A DNA stretch of 64,000 nucleotides from assembly GCF_009734425.1 (NCBI RefSeq), contig NZ_CP046455.1, positions 1,054,001 through 1,118,000 on the forward strand, in the 5' to 3' direction. Position 1 is the first letter of the stretch; the number at the start of each line of letters is the position of its first letter. Source of the stretch: Corynebacterium occultum. GTDB lineage: Bacteria; Actinomycetota; Actinomycetes; Mycobacteriales; Mycobacteriaceae. The notes below the pieces were generated by a model. It was not told the DNA's origin. It searched no databases and worked only from the letters and a program-made list of their open reading frames with translations. Shown one piece after another: positions 34,175-43,635 of the stretch. The position numbers were made by a program, and so were the translations under genes.

Positions 34175-35171
34175 TGCCAATCGAAATCTGAGTAACCCCG
34201 AGGGTGGGGAGGAGATCCTCACCGGCTCCGATCTGCACCGTCGCGGCCAGGACCGCTATATCGCCGAGACCGACGAAACCGGTCTGGGCGCCGTGGATGC
34301 GGTCTCCGATGAGTCCGCCCCCGCCTCCCAGTGGGGGCAGGCCTGGCGGAGTCTGAGGCGCCGCCCACTGTTCTGGGTGGCTGCCGCCATGATTCTGCTG
34401 GCGGTGGCCATGGCCCTGGTTCCAGGTCTGTTCACCAGCACCGACCCCCGGCTGTGTGTGCTGTCGAATTCCCTGGGTTCGCCCGAACCGGGTCATCCCT
34501 TCGGCTTTGACCGGCAGGGCTGTGATATCTTCGCCCGCACCATCTACGGTGCCCGGGCCTCAGTGGCGGTGGGTATCCTCACCACCGCCCTGGTGGTCCT
34601 CATTGGCACCACCATCGGTGCTTTCGCTGGTTTCTTCGGTGGCATCCTGGATGCGCTGCTCTCCCGCCTGACCGATATTTTCTTCGCTATCCCGCTGGTG
34701 CTGGCCGCGATCGTCGTCATGCAGGTGTTCAAGGAACACCGCACCATCATCACCGTGGTGCTGGTGCTGGGCCTCTTCGGCTGGACCTCCATTGCCCGCA
34801 TCACCCGTGGTGCGGTGATGGGTGTGAAAAATGAGGAATATGTCACCGCCGCCCGCGCGCTGGGGGCCTCCCGGTGGAAGATCCTGGGTGGTCATATTCT
34901 CCCCAATGCCGCCGCCCCGATCATCGTCTACGCGACCGTGGCGCTGGGCACCTTCATCGTGGCTGAGGCGACGTTGTCCTTCCTGGGCATCGGACTCCCG
35001 AGCACGGTGGTTTCCTGGGGCGGGGACATCTCTGCCGCCCAGTCCTCCCTGCGCACCCGACCCATGGTGCTCTTTTACCCGGCTATGGCTCTGGCACTGA
35101 CCGTGCTGAGCTTCATCATGATGGGCGATGTGGTCCGTGACGCCCTGGACCCGAAGGCAAGGAAGCGATGA
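34167..35171 (+). CDS. oppC: Oligopeptide ABC transporter permease
   Basis: A 334-residue permease: a hydrophilic N-terminal region of about 60 residues, then six helices with the DppC signatures GFDRQGCDIFARTIYGAR and the coupling loop KNEEYVTAARALGASRWK. Partner of OppB in the membrane pore. The start overlaps the oppB stop, and the stop overlaps the oppDF start (ATGA). Confidence 0.92.
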   Translation: MPDANRNLSNPEGGEEILTGSDLHRRGQDRYIAETDETGLGAVDAVSDESAPASQWGQAWRSLRRRPLFWVAAAMILLAVAMALVPGLFTSTDPRLCVLSNSLGSPEPGHPFGFDRQGCDIFARTIYGARASVAVGILTTALVVLIGTTIGAFAGFFGGILDALLSRLTDIFFAIPLVLAAIVVMQVFKEHRTIITVVLVLGLFGWTSIARITRGAVMGVKNEEYVTAARALGASRWKILGGHILPNAAAPIIVYATVALGTFIVAEATLSFLGIGLPSTVVSWGGDISAAQSSLRTRPMVLFYPAMALALTVLSFIMMGDVVRDALDPKARKR

Positions 35172-36829
35172 ACAAGCAACAACCCCTGCTCGAGCTGAAG
35201 GACCTCCACATCTCCTTCACCACCTCCACCGGTGTGGTCGAGGCCGTCCGGGGTGCGAACCTGACGGTCTACCCCGGACAGTCCGTGGCGATTGTGGGGG
35301 AGTCCGGTTCCGGCAAGTCCACCGCCGCCATGTCGGTGCTGGGCCTGCTGCCCGGCACCGGCAAGATCACCGATGGCCAGATCTTCTTCGATGGTGAGGA
35401 CATCACCCACCTCAGTGAGAAGGAACGCCGCCGCTACCGGGGCTCCGGCATCGGCCTGGTCCCCCAGGACCCGATGTCCAACCTCAACCCGGTGTGGCGG
35501 ATCGGTACCCAGATCGCGGAATCCCTGCGGGCCAATAAGATGGTGCCGCGTTCCGGGGAGAAAGCCCGGGTGGCGGAACTGCTGGGAGAGGCCGGCCTGC
35601 CCGATGCCGAAAACCGTGCCCGGCAGTACCCCCATGAGTTCTCCGGGGGTATGCGCCAACGTTCCCTGATCGCCATGGGGTTGGCGGCCCGCCCCAAACT
35701 GTTGATCGCGGATGAGCCGACCTCCGCCCTGGATGTGACGGTGCAGAAACGGATCCTCGACCACCTGGAGGACCTGACCCGGGATCTGGGAGCGGCGATC
35801 CTCTTCATCACCCATGACCTGGGGTTGGCCGCGGAACGTGCCGAACACCTGGTGGTGATGCACCGCGGCCGGATCGTGGAGTCGGGGCCCAGTCTGCAGA
35901 TCCTGCGCAACCCACAGCACCCCTACACCAAGCGGCTGGTCCATGCCGCCCCGAGCCTGGCCTCGGCGCGGATCCGCGCCGCCCAGGAACAGGGGGTGGA
36001 GTCGGATGAGCTGCTGGCCGGGGCCGTCGATAAGCAGGAACCGGTGATCGAGGTGCGCAACCTGGGCAAGGAGTTCGATGTCCGGGGCAAGCGCGGCGAG
36101 AAGTTCAAGGCCGTCGATGATGTGAGTTTCACGCTGCGCAAGGGAACCACCCTGGCGCTGGTGGGGGAGTCCGGTTCCGGTAAGTCCACGGTGGCGAATA
36201 TGGTGCTCAACCTGCTCGACGCTGATGAGGGCCATGTGTACTACAAGGGGGAGGATATCTCGGTGCTCGGCGGGCAGGCACTTTTTGAGATGCGCCGTAA
36301 CCTGCAGGTCGTCTTCCAGAACCCCTTCGGCTCCCTGGATCCGATGTACTCGATCTACAAGTGCATTGAGGAACCTCTGGCCCTGCACCGCGTGGGTAAC
36401 CGAAAGGCGCGGGAAGCCCGGGTCGCGGAACTACTGGACATGGTGTCCATGCCACGTTCCGCCATGCGCCGCTACCCCAATGAGCTTTCCGGTGGTCAGC
36501 GTCAACGTATCGCCATTGCCCGGGCCCTGGCTCTGGATCCGGAGGTGCTGGTGCTGGATGAGGCGGTCTCCGCCCTGGATGTGCTGGTGCAGAACCAGAT
36601 CCTGAAACTGCTGGCCGGTCTGCAGGAGGAGCTGGACCTGTCCTATCTCTTCATCACCCACGACCTGGCGGTGGTGCGCCAGACCGCTGATGATGTGGTG
36701 GTGATGCGCCAGGGCAGGATCATGGAACAGGGGACCGCGGATGAGATCTTCGCCAACCCTCAGGAGGACTACACCCGGGATCTGATTGATTCGGTACCGG
36801 GGCTGGGAATCGAGCTCGGCACCGGCTGA
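35168..36829 (+). CDS. Oligopeptide ABC transporter ATPase, OppD-OppF fusion
   Basis: A 553-residue protein with two complete ABC ATPase domains, equal to OppD and OppF joined. Walker A GESGSGKST occurs in both halves. The signature motifs are FSGGMRQRSLIAM and LSGGQRQRIAIARAL; LLIADEPTSALD and VLVLDEAVSALD are the Walker B segments, the second with Ala for the usual Pro-Thr. The C-terminal oligopeptide-specific extensions are present. It powers the OppBC pore. One GCTTATCGACGNC copy (36023) falls in the linker. Confidence 0.93.
   Translation: MNKQQPLLELKDLHISFTTSTGVVEAVRGANLTVYPGQSVAIVGESGSGKSTAAMSVLGLLPGTGKITDGQIFFDGEDITHLSEKERRRYRGSGIGLVPQDPMSNLNPVWRIGTQIAESLRANKMVPRSGEKARVAELLGEAGLPDAENRARQYPHEFSGGMRQRSLIAMGLAARPKLLIADEPTSALDVTVQKRILDHLEDLTRDLGAAILFITHDLGLAAERAEHLVVMHRGRIVESGPSLQILRNPQHPYTKRLVHAAPSLASARIRAAQEQGVESDELLAGAVDKQEPVIEVRNLGKEFDVRGKRGEKFKAVDDVSFTLRKGTTLALVGESGSGKSTVANMVLNLLDADEGHVYYKGEDISVLGGQALFEMRRNLQVVFQNPFGSLDPMYSIYKCIEEPLALHRVGNRKAREARVAELLDMVSMPRSAMRRYPNELSGGQRQRIAIARALALDPEVLVLDEAVSALDVLVQNQILKLLAGLQEELDLSYLFITHDLAVVRQTADDVVVMRQGRIMEQGTADEIFANPQEDYTRDLIDSVPGLGIELGTG
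36023..36035 (-). repeat. GCTTATCGACGNC motif, copy 5
   Basis: Antisense inside oppDF, where the sense frame reads Val-Asp-Lys (gtc gat aag), a third reading frame. N is G. Confidence 0.8.
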
Positions 36830-36848
36830 TCCCTGATAGTCTCGCAGC

Positions 36849-37763
36849 ATGTTCGGCATCATCACGGCCTTTGCGATCATCTTCGTGGTGATCGGTGCCG
36901 GATATCTACTTTCCCGGGTCGGTGTGATCGCCGGCGAAAAAGAGCGCGACGTGATCAATCGCGTCGCCTTCTACGCCGCGGTCCCCGCCCTGGTGTTCTC
37001 CGCTGTGGCGGACACGGAACTTGAAGAGCTCATCTCCCCGGTGGTGGGGGTGAGCTTTTTGGCGATGGTGGTGACCGCGGTCCTCTACATCCTGCTCTCA
37101 CTGTTATTTCTGCGGCGCGATATCCCGACCACTGCGGCCGGTGCTGGCGCCTCCGTCTACACCAATACGGTCAATATCGGCCTGCCGGTGATGGTTTATG
37201 TGATCGGCAACTCCACTTATATGGCTCCCATCATGGTGATCCAGATTGTTTTCTTCACCCCGATCCTGTTGGCCGGTCTGGCAGCCGGTGGGGTGAGTCT
37301 GCCGCAGCTGCTCAAACGCTCCCTGCTCAGTCCCATCGTGCTGGCCTCTGGTGCGGGCATCCTGGTGGCACTGAGCCCCTGGGAGGTGCCGCAGCCCATC
37401 CTGGAGCCCTTCAACATCCTCGGCGGGGCGGCGGTGCCGTTGGTGCTGATGGCCTTCGGGGCCTCGCTGAGCTCCACCCGCGTGCTGGAGTCCAAGGTGG
37501 ACCGACCCTCGGTGCTCACCGCCTCCGCGGTGAAGCTGATCGGGATGCCTCTGATCGCTTATGGTCTGGGTCTGGCTTTCGGGCTGGCCGCTGAACAGCT
37601 CTATGCGGTGGTGATTCTGGCGACGCTGCCGAGCGCCCAGAATGTCTATAATTTCGCCGCCACTTATGGCCGGGGTGAAATTGTGGCCCGCGACACGGTC
37701 TTCATCACGACTTTCGCGGCGCTACCGGTGATGCTGGGGATTGCGCTACTTTTCGGGCGCTGA
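36849..37763 (+). CDS. AEC-family (auxin efflux carrier-like) transporter
   Basis: A 304-residue membrane protein with ten hydrophobic segments in two halves, opening with FAIIFVVIGAGYLLSRVGVI and containing the NTVNIGLPVMVYVIG motif typical of AEC permeases. Bacterial members move organic acids such as malate. It starts 19 bp after oppDF and may be read from the same message, but a weak GC hairpin (37763-37782) follows rather than precedes it. Substrate unknown. Confidence 0.87.
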   Translation: MFGIITAFAIIFVVIGAGYLLSRVGVIAGEKERDVINRVAFYAAVPALVFSAVADTELEELISPVVGVSFLAMVVTAVLYILLSLLFLRRDIPTTAAGAGASVYTNTVNIGLPVMVYVIGNSTYMAPIMVIQIVFFTPILLAGLAAGGVSLPQLLKRSLLSPIVLASGAGILVALSPWEVPQPILEPFNILGGAAVPLVLMAFGASLSSTRVLESKVDRPSVLTASAVKLIGMPLIAYGLGLAFGLAAEQLYAVVILATLPSAQNVYNFAATYGRGEIVARDTVFITTFAALPVMLGIALLFGR

Positions 37764-37782
37764 GGGGTGATGAAGCACCCCT
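37763..37782 (+). terminator. Weak hairpin after the AEC transporter
   Basis: AGGGGTG / CACCCCT, seven base pairs with a six-base loop at the stop codon. No T tract; it may end or only attenuate the transcript. Confidence 0.35.
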
Positions 37783-37947
37783 GGGGAAAACATGAGTGTT
37801 TCCTCGCGTTTTGCCTGTTCGGGGGTGGTTTTTCTCATAGTTTCCGCACAGGCCCACGATAGCCCTACAATGATGTGCAACACATAAACTCATTTGAAGT
37901 GACCTTAACCACAATGGTGGTGGGCGCTGAGGGAAAAGGGGAGTGTC

Positions 37948-38112
37948 ATGGGTCTGCATATTCGTGATAGTGAAATGAAGGTCTGGAAGACCTTCACCCT
38001 CGAACGTCAGCTGGAGGTCATGATCAACGCGGATGATCTCATTGCTGCCCGGGGTGGGCAGGGCACGATCTGCCTCTCCGATGTGATCGCCTCCGAACTC
38101 ATGGGGATCTAG
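37948..38112 (+). CDS. Small hypothetical protein (54 residues)
   Basis: MGLHIRDSEMKVWKTF opens a 54-residue protein of mixed charge with no membrane segment; the second half (INADDLIAARGGQG, CLSDVIASELMGI) could be a small helical unit. AAGGGGAG lies eight bases before the ATG, and a 180-bp spacer with a TACAAT hexamer (37866-37871) precedes it, so it looks like an independent gene. Its TAG overlaps the stop codon of the ArsC-like gene on the other strand. Family unknown. Confidence 0.65.
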   Translation: MGLHIRDSEMKVWKTFTLERQLEVMINADDLIAARGGQGTICLSDVIASELMGI

Positions 38113-38456
38113 AGGATTTCCTCTATCACTTCCACGGGGCGGCCGATCCGCACACCCTTGGCGGTGGCGACGATGGGACGTTCAATCAGGCGCGGATTCT
38201 CAACCATGGCCCGGAGCAGTTCCTCCTCCGGGGTTTCCGGGGAGAGTCCCAGCTCCTTATATACGGCTTCCTTGGTGCGCACACCATCATGGACTGAAAT
38301 GCCGGCCCGTTCATAGAGGGCCTTGAGTTCAGCGGCGGTGGGTGTGTCCACCAGGTATTTCACCACCTCGATGTCGAGGCCGCGTTCCTCCAGGAGGGCT
38401 TTGCCCCGGCGGGAGGTGGAGCATTGTGGGTTATGGAAGATGGTTGCTTCAGACAT
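38109..38456 (-). CDS. ArsC/Spx-family (arsenate reductase-like) protein
   Basis: A 115-residue thioredoxin-fold protein of the glutaredoxin-linked ArsC type. The catalytic Cys is in HNPQCSTSRR near residue 12, and the conserved Arg-Pro loop NPRLIERPIV is present, as in E. coli ArsC and YffB-like proteins. Arsenate reduction is possible, but no other ars genes lie nearby. The best start is ATG 38456; the ribosome site is poor. Probably the third gene of the operon starting at 39697. Confidence 0.85.
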   Translation of the reverse strand: MSEATIFHNPQCSTSRRGKALLEERGLDIEVVKYLVDTPTAAELKALYERAGISVHDGVRTKEAVYKELGLSPETPEEELLRAMVENPRLIERPIVATAKGVRIGRPVEVIEEIL

Positions 38457-38493
38457 GCATCCCATTGTGCCCCAGGATTGTGCCCCCAGGGAC

Positions 38494-39030
38494 TTATTCC
38501 GCGGCGGGAGCCAGTTCAACCTGCTCCGCCCAGGTCAGTTCAATGCCCTTGGAGCGTAACCATGCCATGGCGTCATCATTGTGGCGGGTGATTCCCTCCA
38601 CCGCGGAGAGGGTGGTGTCGATGGCGCTCTCCGCCTCTGCGGCGGTGATCAGGCCGGCGGAGGTGGCGGCGGCCAGCTCGTCGATGTCGCGGACGTCGAT
38701 GGGCTCGCCGGTGGTGCACACCAGGTCCACGTAGAGATCCCGGGTGGCCCATACCTCGCCCTTGACCTCGATCTCGGCGACATCAAAGTAGTAGTTCTGC
38801 CGCTCATTGATGCCTTCCCGGAAGTGGAAGATATTGGCGCGCAGACCTAGCTCAGGCAGCAGCCAGCTCTCCAGGTAACCGAACCTGGGGTGATTTGCGC
38901 CCCTGGCCATGTAGAGACCGAAGTCGGTGCGACGGAAGACGTCGACCTTTCGTAGGTATCCCTTGGGGTCGACATTGATGCGGGATTCAATGTCGAAGGT
39001 CTCCGACTTGACCGGGTGCAGCTCAGTCAT
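38494..39030 (-). CDS. DUF402 protein
   Basis: A 178-residue protein of the DUF402 beta-barrel family (FTA-like and nucleoside-diphosphatase relatives): RINVDPKGYLRKVD, FHFREG, YYFDVAEIEVKGEVW and DLYVDLVC with the acidic metal-binding pattern. A nucleotide-hydrolysing role is possible from known relatives but not shown. It starts seven bases after the secreted-protein stop codon, so it is co-transcribed with it. Confidence 0.83.
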   Translation of the reverse strand: MTELHPVKSETFDIESRINVDPKGYLRKVDVFRRTDFGLYMARGANHPRFGYLESWLLPELGLRANIFHFREGINERQNYYFDVAEIEVKGEVWATRDLYVDLVCTTGEPIDVRDIDELAAATSAGLITAAEAESAIDTTLSAVEGITRHNDDAMAWLRSKGIELTWAEQVELAPAAE

Positions 39031-39037
39031 GATTATG

Positions 39038-39697
39038 TTATCTCACTTCCACGATGGCCCCGGTCGGAACAAAGGAACAGGTGGCGTCTTCGGTTCGGAC
39101 ATCGCCGGTGGCCATAGCGAGGATGGTGCCGTAGCCGGTGTCTGCGGTGCCGGAGAGGGTGGCGGGGCCATCGGGGTTGATGCCGTTGTTGCCCAACTCG
39201 ACCGCTCCGGTCTGCAGGGTGTTGATGTTGATCCAGTGCACGAACATGCCGCCCTGTTCCGGGGTTGCAGGGGCGGTGCCCAGTGCGGTGAAGACGAAGG
39301 CGGTTTGACCAGCCTCGGCACCGGGGAAAGGTATCTCCACCGGGCCGGGTACCGCGATGGCGGAACCTACGGCATCTGATTGGCCGCCGATACAGTCGCC
39401 GGCCACGCTGGGCCAGGCGAACTGTGTGAAGGGGGGTGCATTCTCCGGCAGCTCCGGGCCGCCCTCGCCACCACCCTCGAAGAACTCGACCGCTGCGAGC
39501 ACGGGGCCCCGCAGCTCCCTCGGCATCCAGGGCTGGGACACGAAATCTCGTGCCTGTTGCAGCACCTGGGCGTTGGGGCGGCCGAGGTCATCGAGGGGGA
39601 GGGAGGAGAGCGGGTTGGCCGAGGCGGAACCGGCGCCTGCCATGAACAGGAGCGTGGCGGTCCCTAAGATGGTGCAGATTCTTCTGATGCTTCGCAC
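39038..39697 (-). CDS. Secreted protein with Sec signal peptide
   Basis: A 219-residue protein. The signal peptide has MRSIRR, a hydrophobic core and the cleavage site SASA-NP. The mature domain (about 190 residues) is poor in Lys and rich in Gly, Pro and Ala. It contains two Cys (GDCIGG and ATCSFV) that probably form a disulfide. Similar secreted proteins of unknown function occur across mycolic-acid bacteria. GTG 39697 is preceded by GGGAAGG. First gene of a three-gene minus-strand operon divergent from typA. Confidence 0.78.
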   Translation of the reverse strand: MRSIRRICTILGTATLLFMAGAGSASANPLSSLPLDDLGRPNAQVLQQARDFVSQPWMPRELRGPVLAAVEFFEGGGEGGPELPENAPPFTQFAWPSVAGDCIGGQSDAVGSAIAVPGPVEIPFPGAEAGQTAFVFTALGTAPATPEQGGMFVHWININTLQTGAVELGNNGINPDGPATLSGTADTGYGTILAMATGDVRTEDATCSFVPTGAIVEVR

Positions 39698-40059
39698 GGT
39701 GGCCTTCCCAGAGTTCGTTTTTGTGAGCCAGGTGAGTTCACATTGGTATCTTCCATAACAATATTCACTTCTGCCTCACGGTCAACGTGGGAATGCGATC
39801 CACCAGCTCAGGAGGTTAGGTGGATCACCTTCTACCCAGTGATTCGGGAGGGGCGGGTCTTTCGTTACCGAAGGTCTCAACTGAAGAGCTCAGGGCCACC
39901 CCCGAGACCTTGCTGAAAAGCTCCTGCGGGGCCCTTGGAAGTGCTCCGGGTGGGCACCCGATTGCCGCAACAGTGCAATTAGCGGGTCGAGGGAGTAACA
40001 TATTTGCCGTTCACCATCGCGCCTGTTGCGCGACCAATATCGGTAGGAGTACCCCGCTA
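39698..40059. other. Divergent promoter region upstream of typA
   Basis: 362 bp. The typA frame stays open through most of it but the sequence does not look like a TypA extension, and TAGGAG sits right before the GTG at 40060. TAACAT at 39996-40001 is a candidate -10. No small gene or riboswitch is visible. Confidence 0.5.
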
Positions 40060-41973
40060 GTGACCCATCCTGAGTTTCGTAACGTCGCCATTGTCGCGCA
40101 CGTCGATCACGGCAAGACCACCCTCGTCAATGCAATGCTGGAGCAGTCCGGTGTTTTCAGTGATCACGGTGAAGTTGCCGATCGCGTGATGGACTCTGGT
40201 GACCTTGAGAGGGAAAAGGGCATCACCATTCTGGCCAAGAACACGGCCATCCGCCGAAAGGGCGCCGGCAAGGACGGCAATGACCTGATCATCAACGTCA
40301 TTGACACCCCGGGCCACGCCGACTTCGGTGGCGAGGTCGAGCGTGCCCTGTCCATGGTTGACGGCGTGGTTCTGCTGGTCGACGCTTCCGAAGGTCCGCT
40401 GCCGCAGACCCGCTTCGTGCTGGGCAAGGCCCTGGCAGCGAAGATGCCGGTCATCATCTGTGTCAATAAGACCGACCGTGCAGATGCCCGCATCGACGAG
40501 GTCGTCGAGGAAGCCCAGGACCTGCTCCTGGAGCTGGCCTCCAGTCTGGACGATGAGGACGCCGCCGCTGCCGCCGAGCAGCTGCTCGACCTGCCGGTGC
40601 TCTACACCTCCGGACGTGCGGGCCGCGCCTCCACCGAGAACCCCGGCAGCGGCAACCTGCCGGACGCCGAGGACTTGCAGCCCCTCTTCGACACCCTCTA
40701 TGAGGTGATGCCGGAGCCGACCGCAAACCTGGAAGCTCCGTTCCAGGCGCATGTCGCCAACCTGGACTCCTCTTCCTTCCTGGGCCGCATCGGCCTGATC
40801 CGCATCTTCGCCGGTTCCATCAAGAAGGGCCAGCAGGTCGCCTGGATCCACTATGACGAAGAGGGCAACCAGCACACCAAGACCGCCAAGATCGCTGAGC
40901 TGCTGCGCACCGTCGGTGTCTCCCGCGTCCCGGCCGATGAGGTCATCGCAGGTGACATCGCCGCCATCTCCGGCATCGACGAGATCATGATCGGTGACAC
41001 CCTGGCTGACCCGGCGAACCCCGTCGCACTGCCGCGGATCACCGTCGATGAGCCCGCCCTGTCCATGACCATCGGTGTGAACACCTCCCCGATGGCTGGC
41101 CGTGGCGGCGGCGACAAGCTCACCGCCCGTGTGGTCAAGGCCCGCCTTGAGCAGGAGCTGATCGGTAACGTCTCCCTGAAGGTCAAGCCGACGGAACGCC
41201 CCGACACCTGGGAGGTTCAGGGTCGTGGCGAGATGGCTCTCTCCGTGCTGGTGGAGACCATGCGTCGTGAAGGCTTTGAGCTGACCGTCGGTAAGCCGCA
41301 GGTGGTCACCCAGGTCATCGACGGCCAGATCCACGAGCCCTACGAGATCATGGTCATCGACGTCCCCGCCGAGCACCAGGGTGCCGTAACCCAGCTGATG
41401 GCCGGCCGCAAGGGCCTCATGCAGGCCATGGACGCCGCCCCGGGTTCTGACTGGATCCGCATGGAGTTCCGCATCCCGGCCCGTGGTCTGATCGGTTTCC
41501 GCACCACCTTCATGACTGAGACCCGCGGCACCGGTATCGCCAACTCCTACTCGGATGGCATGGATGTCTGGGCCGGCGAGATCAAGGGCCGTGCCCACGG
41601 TTCCCTGGTCGCCGACCGTACCGGCAAGATCACCGCTTTCGCGCTGACCCAGCTGGCTGACCGCGGTGACTTCTTCGTCGAGCCGGGCGCCGAGACCTAT
41701 GAGGGTCAGGTCGTCGGTCTGAACAGCCGCGAAGAGGACATGGACATTAACCCGACCAAGGAGAAGAAGCTGACCAATATGCGTGCAGCTTCCGCGGACA
41801 CCACCGTGACCCTGGCCAAGGCACGTGTCCTCTCCCTGGATGAGGCCCTGGAGTTCTGTGGCACCGACGAGTGCGTCGAGGTCACCCCGGACATCCTCCG
41901 GGTGCGCAAGCTCATCCTCAACGCCACCGAGCGCGGCCGTGCCCGCTCCAAGGCCAAGCAGATGAACAAGTAG
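40060..41973 (+). CDS. typA: Ribosome-associated GTPase TypA/BipA
   Basis: A 637-residue translational GTPase, the standard length. G1 is [10 protein letters not shown] at about residues 13-22, G2 lies in REKGIT, G3 is [15 protein letters not shown]4 is NKTDRAD, and the BipA-specific C-terminal region ([18 protein letters not shown]) is complete. It binds ribosomes and supports assembly and stress growth. The start is GTG 40060 with TAGGAG; strong codon bias fits high expression. Confidence 0.96.
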   Translation: MTHPEFRNVAIVAHVDHGKTTLVNAMLEQSGVFSDHGEVADRVMDSGDLEREKGITILAKNTAIRRKGAGKDGNDLIINVIDTPGHADFGGEVERALSMVDGVVLLVDASEGPLPQTRFVLGKALAAKMPVIICVNKTDRADARIDEVVEEAQDLLLELASSLDDEDAAAAAEQLLDLPVLYTSGRAGRASTENPGSGNLPDAEDLQPLFDTLYEVMPEPTANLEAPFQAHVANLDSSSFLGRIGLIRIFAGSIKKGQQVAWIHYDEEGNQHTKTAKIAELLRTVGVSRVPADEVIAGDIAAISGIDEIMIGDTLADPANPVALPRITVDEPALSMTIGVNTSPMAGRGGGDKLTARVVKARLEQELIGNVSLKVKPTERPDTWEVQGRGEMALSVLVETMRREGFELTVGKPQVVTQVIDGQIHEPYEIMVIDVPAEHQGAVTQLMAGRKGLMQAMDAAPGSDWIRMEFRIPARGLIGFRTTFMTETRGTGIANSYSDGMDVWAGEIKGRAHGSLVADRTGKITAFALTQLADRGDFFVEPGAETYEGQVVGLNSREEDMDINPTKEKKLTNMRAASADTTVTLAKARVLSLDEALEFCGTDECVEVTPDILRVRKLILNATERGRARSKAKQMNK

Positions 41974-41989
41974 GATTCCCCACCTGAGT

Positions 41990-42021
41990 GAAGGCCTGTC
42001 GTCCCCGGACGGCAGGCCTTC
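41990..42021 (+). terminator. Hairpin after typA
   Basis: GAAGGCCTGTCGTCC / GGACGGCAGGCCTTC, about 15 bp with one mismatch and a two-base apex, 16 bp after the typA stop. The T-rich tail is weak (CACCTTCATATAT). Confidence 0.75.
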
Positions 42022-42026
42022 ACCTT

Positions 42027-42046
42027 CATATATCCCCTCATATATC
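42027..42046 (+). repeat. Tandem 12-bp direct repeat CATATATC
   Basis: CATATATC-CCCT-CATATATC, two copies of an AT-rich octamer on a 12-bp period, ending 14 bp before the lipoprotein GTG. It could be a promoter element or binding site. Confidence 0.4.
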
Positions 42047-42060
42047 ACTGGAAAGCAATT

Positions 42061-43635
42061 GTGAGAAGTCGAATAGCACTGAGCACGCTGACGCTCGCGG
42101 TCTCCCTGGTGGCCTGCTCCGCCAACCCCGGCCCACCGCCGGTGGAGGAGGTCACCCCGAGCACGACTCAGACCACTGCCGCAACCACGACGACGAGTCC
42201 TCCCGCGGATGTCGTGCGGGAAACCATTGCGGTGGGTATCGACCCCCTGCGCAACGGTCTCAACCCGCACCTGTTGGCCGATGACTCCGCCTTCGTGGCC
42301 TCCCTGGCGAGCCTGGTGCTGCCCAGTGCCTTCCGTAACGGGGAGATCGACCGGGATGTGCTCGTCTCGGCAGCGGAGGTTGAGGCGGTGGGGGAGGCGG
42401 TGCAGACCTTGCGTTATGAGATCAGCCCCGAGGCGCAGTGGAGTGATGGCACCCCGATCACCGGCGCTGACTTCCGCTATCTCTGGACCTCGATGAACAA
42501 TACCTCCGGGGTCATTGACGCTGCTGCCTATAACTCCATCAGCGCGGTCCGCACCTCCTCGGCCGGCAAGATCGTGGAGGTGGATCTGCACCGCCGGCTT
42601 TCCTCCTGGCAGGGACTCTTCGCCCATCTGCTGCCCAGTCATCTGGTGTCCGGCCAGGCCTTTGACCAGGCACTGCTCAATGATGTCCCCGCTTCGGCGG
42701 GACGCTACATGGTCCAGTCCGTGGATCGCTCCCGCGGGGTGGTGACCCTGCACCGCAATGATCGTTTCTGGGGGGTGGATCCGGCGCTGACTGATGTCCT
42801 GCAGTTCCGGGAGATGCGTTCGGTCGCCAGCGGTAGTGATCAACTTCGTTCCGGTCAAGTCTCCTTCCTTGATGTAACTCCGCAGGAGACCTCCGTCGAG
42901 GCTTATGGGCTGATGGCGGAGAACCAGGTCCGCACCCTGGAAACCCCCCGCGAACTACAGATCACCTTCAACACCGCTTCGCCTTCCCTGACGACGGCAT
43001 CCCAGCGCGCCCAGTTGGCCTCGCTTATCGACGTCCCGCTGGTCGCCCGGCTCGCCGCCGGGCGGGACCGTACTCTCGCCGTCCCTGATTTTCAGGTGCC
43101 CGAAGCAGATGTCGCGCAGCTGCGGGAGCTGAGCCAGGCTCAACCCCTGCGGATTGCCGCGGACCCGGCCGATGACACGGCTTCCGCGGCGGTACGCACC
43201 CTGATCGACCTCCTGGGCAGGCAGGGGATCGAGGCGGAGCTGGTGCCCGCGGAACTGGCGGATATCACCACCACCGGCCTGCCGGAGGGAGAGATCGATG
43301 CCGTGGTCACGTGGCGTAATTCCCTAGGCACCCCAGTGGATGTGGCCAGCGCTTACCAGTGCCCGTCCACCCCCGGCTCTCCGGGCACCAGTAACTTGAG
43401 CGGCTACTGTGTCCCGGCCACTGATGAGGTGCTGGAGGGTTTCCTGGCGGGGGATAATCCGGCCGGGATCCCTGATTTTGTCCGTCGTCTGGAGGCGCTG
43501 GAGCACCTGACGGTGCCCTTGCTGCGGGAGACGCGGGTGCAGGTTCTGGGTACCGGTATCGTTGGGGTTGACCCTCTGCTGGATAATTGGCCCAGCGGAA
43601 TTTCATCGGCAGCATCCTGGAGGATCAGTGACTGA
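42061..43635 (+). CDS. ABC-type solute-binding lipoprotein (SBP_bac_5)
   Basis: A 524-residue family-5 binding protein. The signal peptide ends in SLVACS with the lipobox Cys at residue 20, then a Pro/Thr-rich linker. It is divergent in the ligand region and has no transporter genes beside it, unlike oppA at 31.6 kb. The start is GTG 42061. The gene overlaps mshB, and this linkage is typical of corynebacteria. It may bind peptides or act with a distant permease. One GCTTATCGACGNC copy (43023) is inside. Confidence 0.86.
   Translation: MRSRIALSTLTLAVSLVACSANPGPPPVEEVTPSTTQTTAATTTTSPPADVVRETIAVGIDPLRNGLNPHLLADDSAFVASLASLVLPSAFRNGEIDRDVLVSAAEVEAVGEAVQTLRYEISPEAQWSDGTPITGADFRYLWTSMNNTSGVIDAAAYNSISAVRTSSAGKIVEVDLHRRLSSWQGLFAHLLPSHLVSGQAFDQALLNDVPASAGRYMVQSVDRSRGVVTLHRNDRFWGVDPALTDVLQFREMRSVASGSDQLRSGQVSFLDVTPQETSVEAYGLMAENQVRTLETPRELQITFNTASPSLTTASQRAQLASLIDVPLVARLAAGRDRTLAVPDFQVPEADVAQLRELSQAQPLRIAADPADDTASAAVRTLIDLLGRQGIEAELVPAELADITTTGLPEGEIDAVVTWRNSLGTPVDVASAYQCPSTPGSPGTSNLSGYCVPATDEVLEGFLAGDNPAGIPDFVRRLEALEHLTVPLLRETRVQVLGTGIVGVDPLLDNWPSGISSAASWRISD
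43023..43035 (+). repeat. GCTTATCGACGNC motif, copy 6
   Basis: Inside the binding-lipoprotein gene, sense frame Leu-Ile-Asp (ctt atc gac). N is T. Confidence 0.8.

Noticed and set aside
39820..40059. N-terminal extension of TypA
   Set aside because: Open but without TypA-like sequence; the GTG at 40060 has TAGGAG and yields the standard family length.
40057..42858. A 933-codon open frame antisense to typA
   Set aside because: GC-rich, strongly biased codons on the sense strand leave the antisense frame free of stops. Its protein is low-complexity and His/Gly-rich, and typA is unmistakable.
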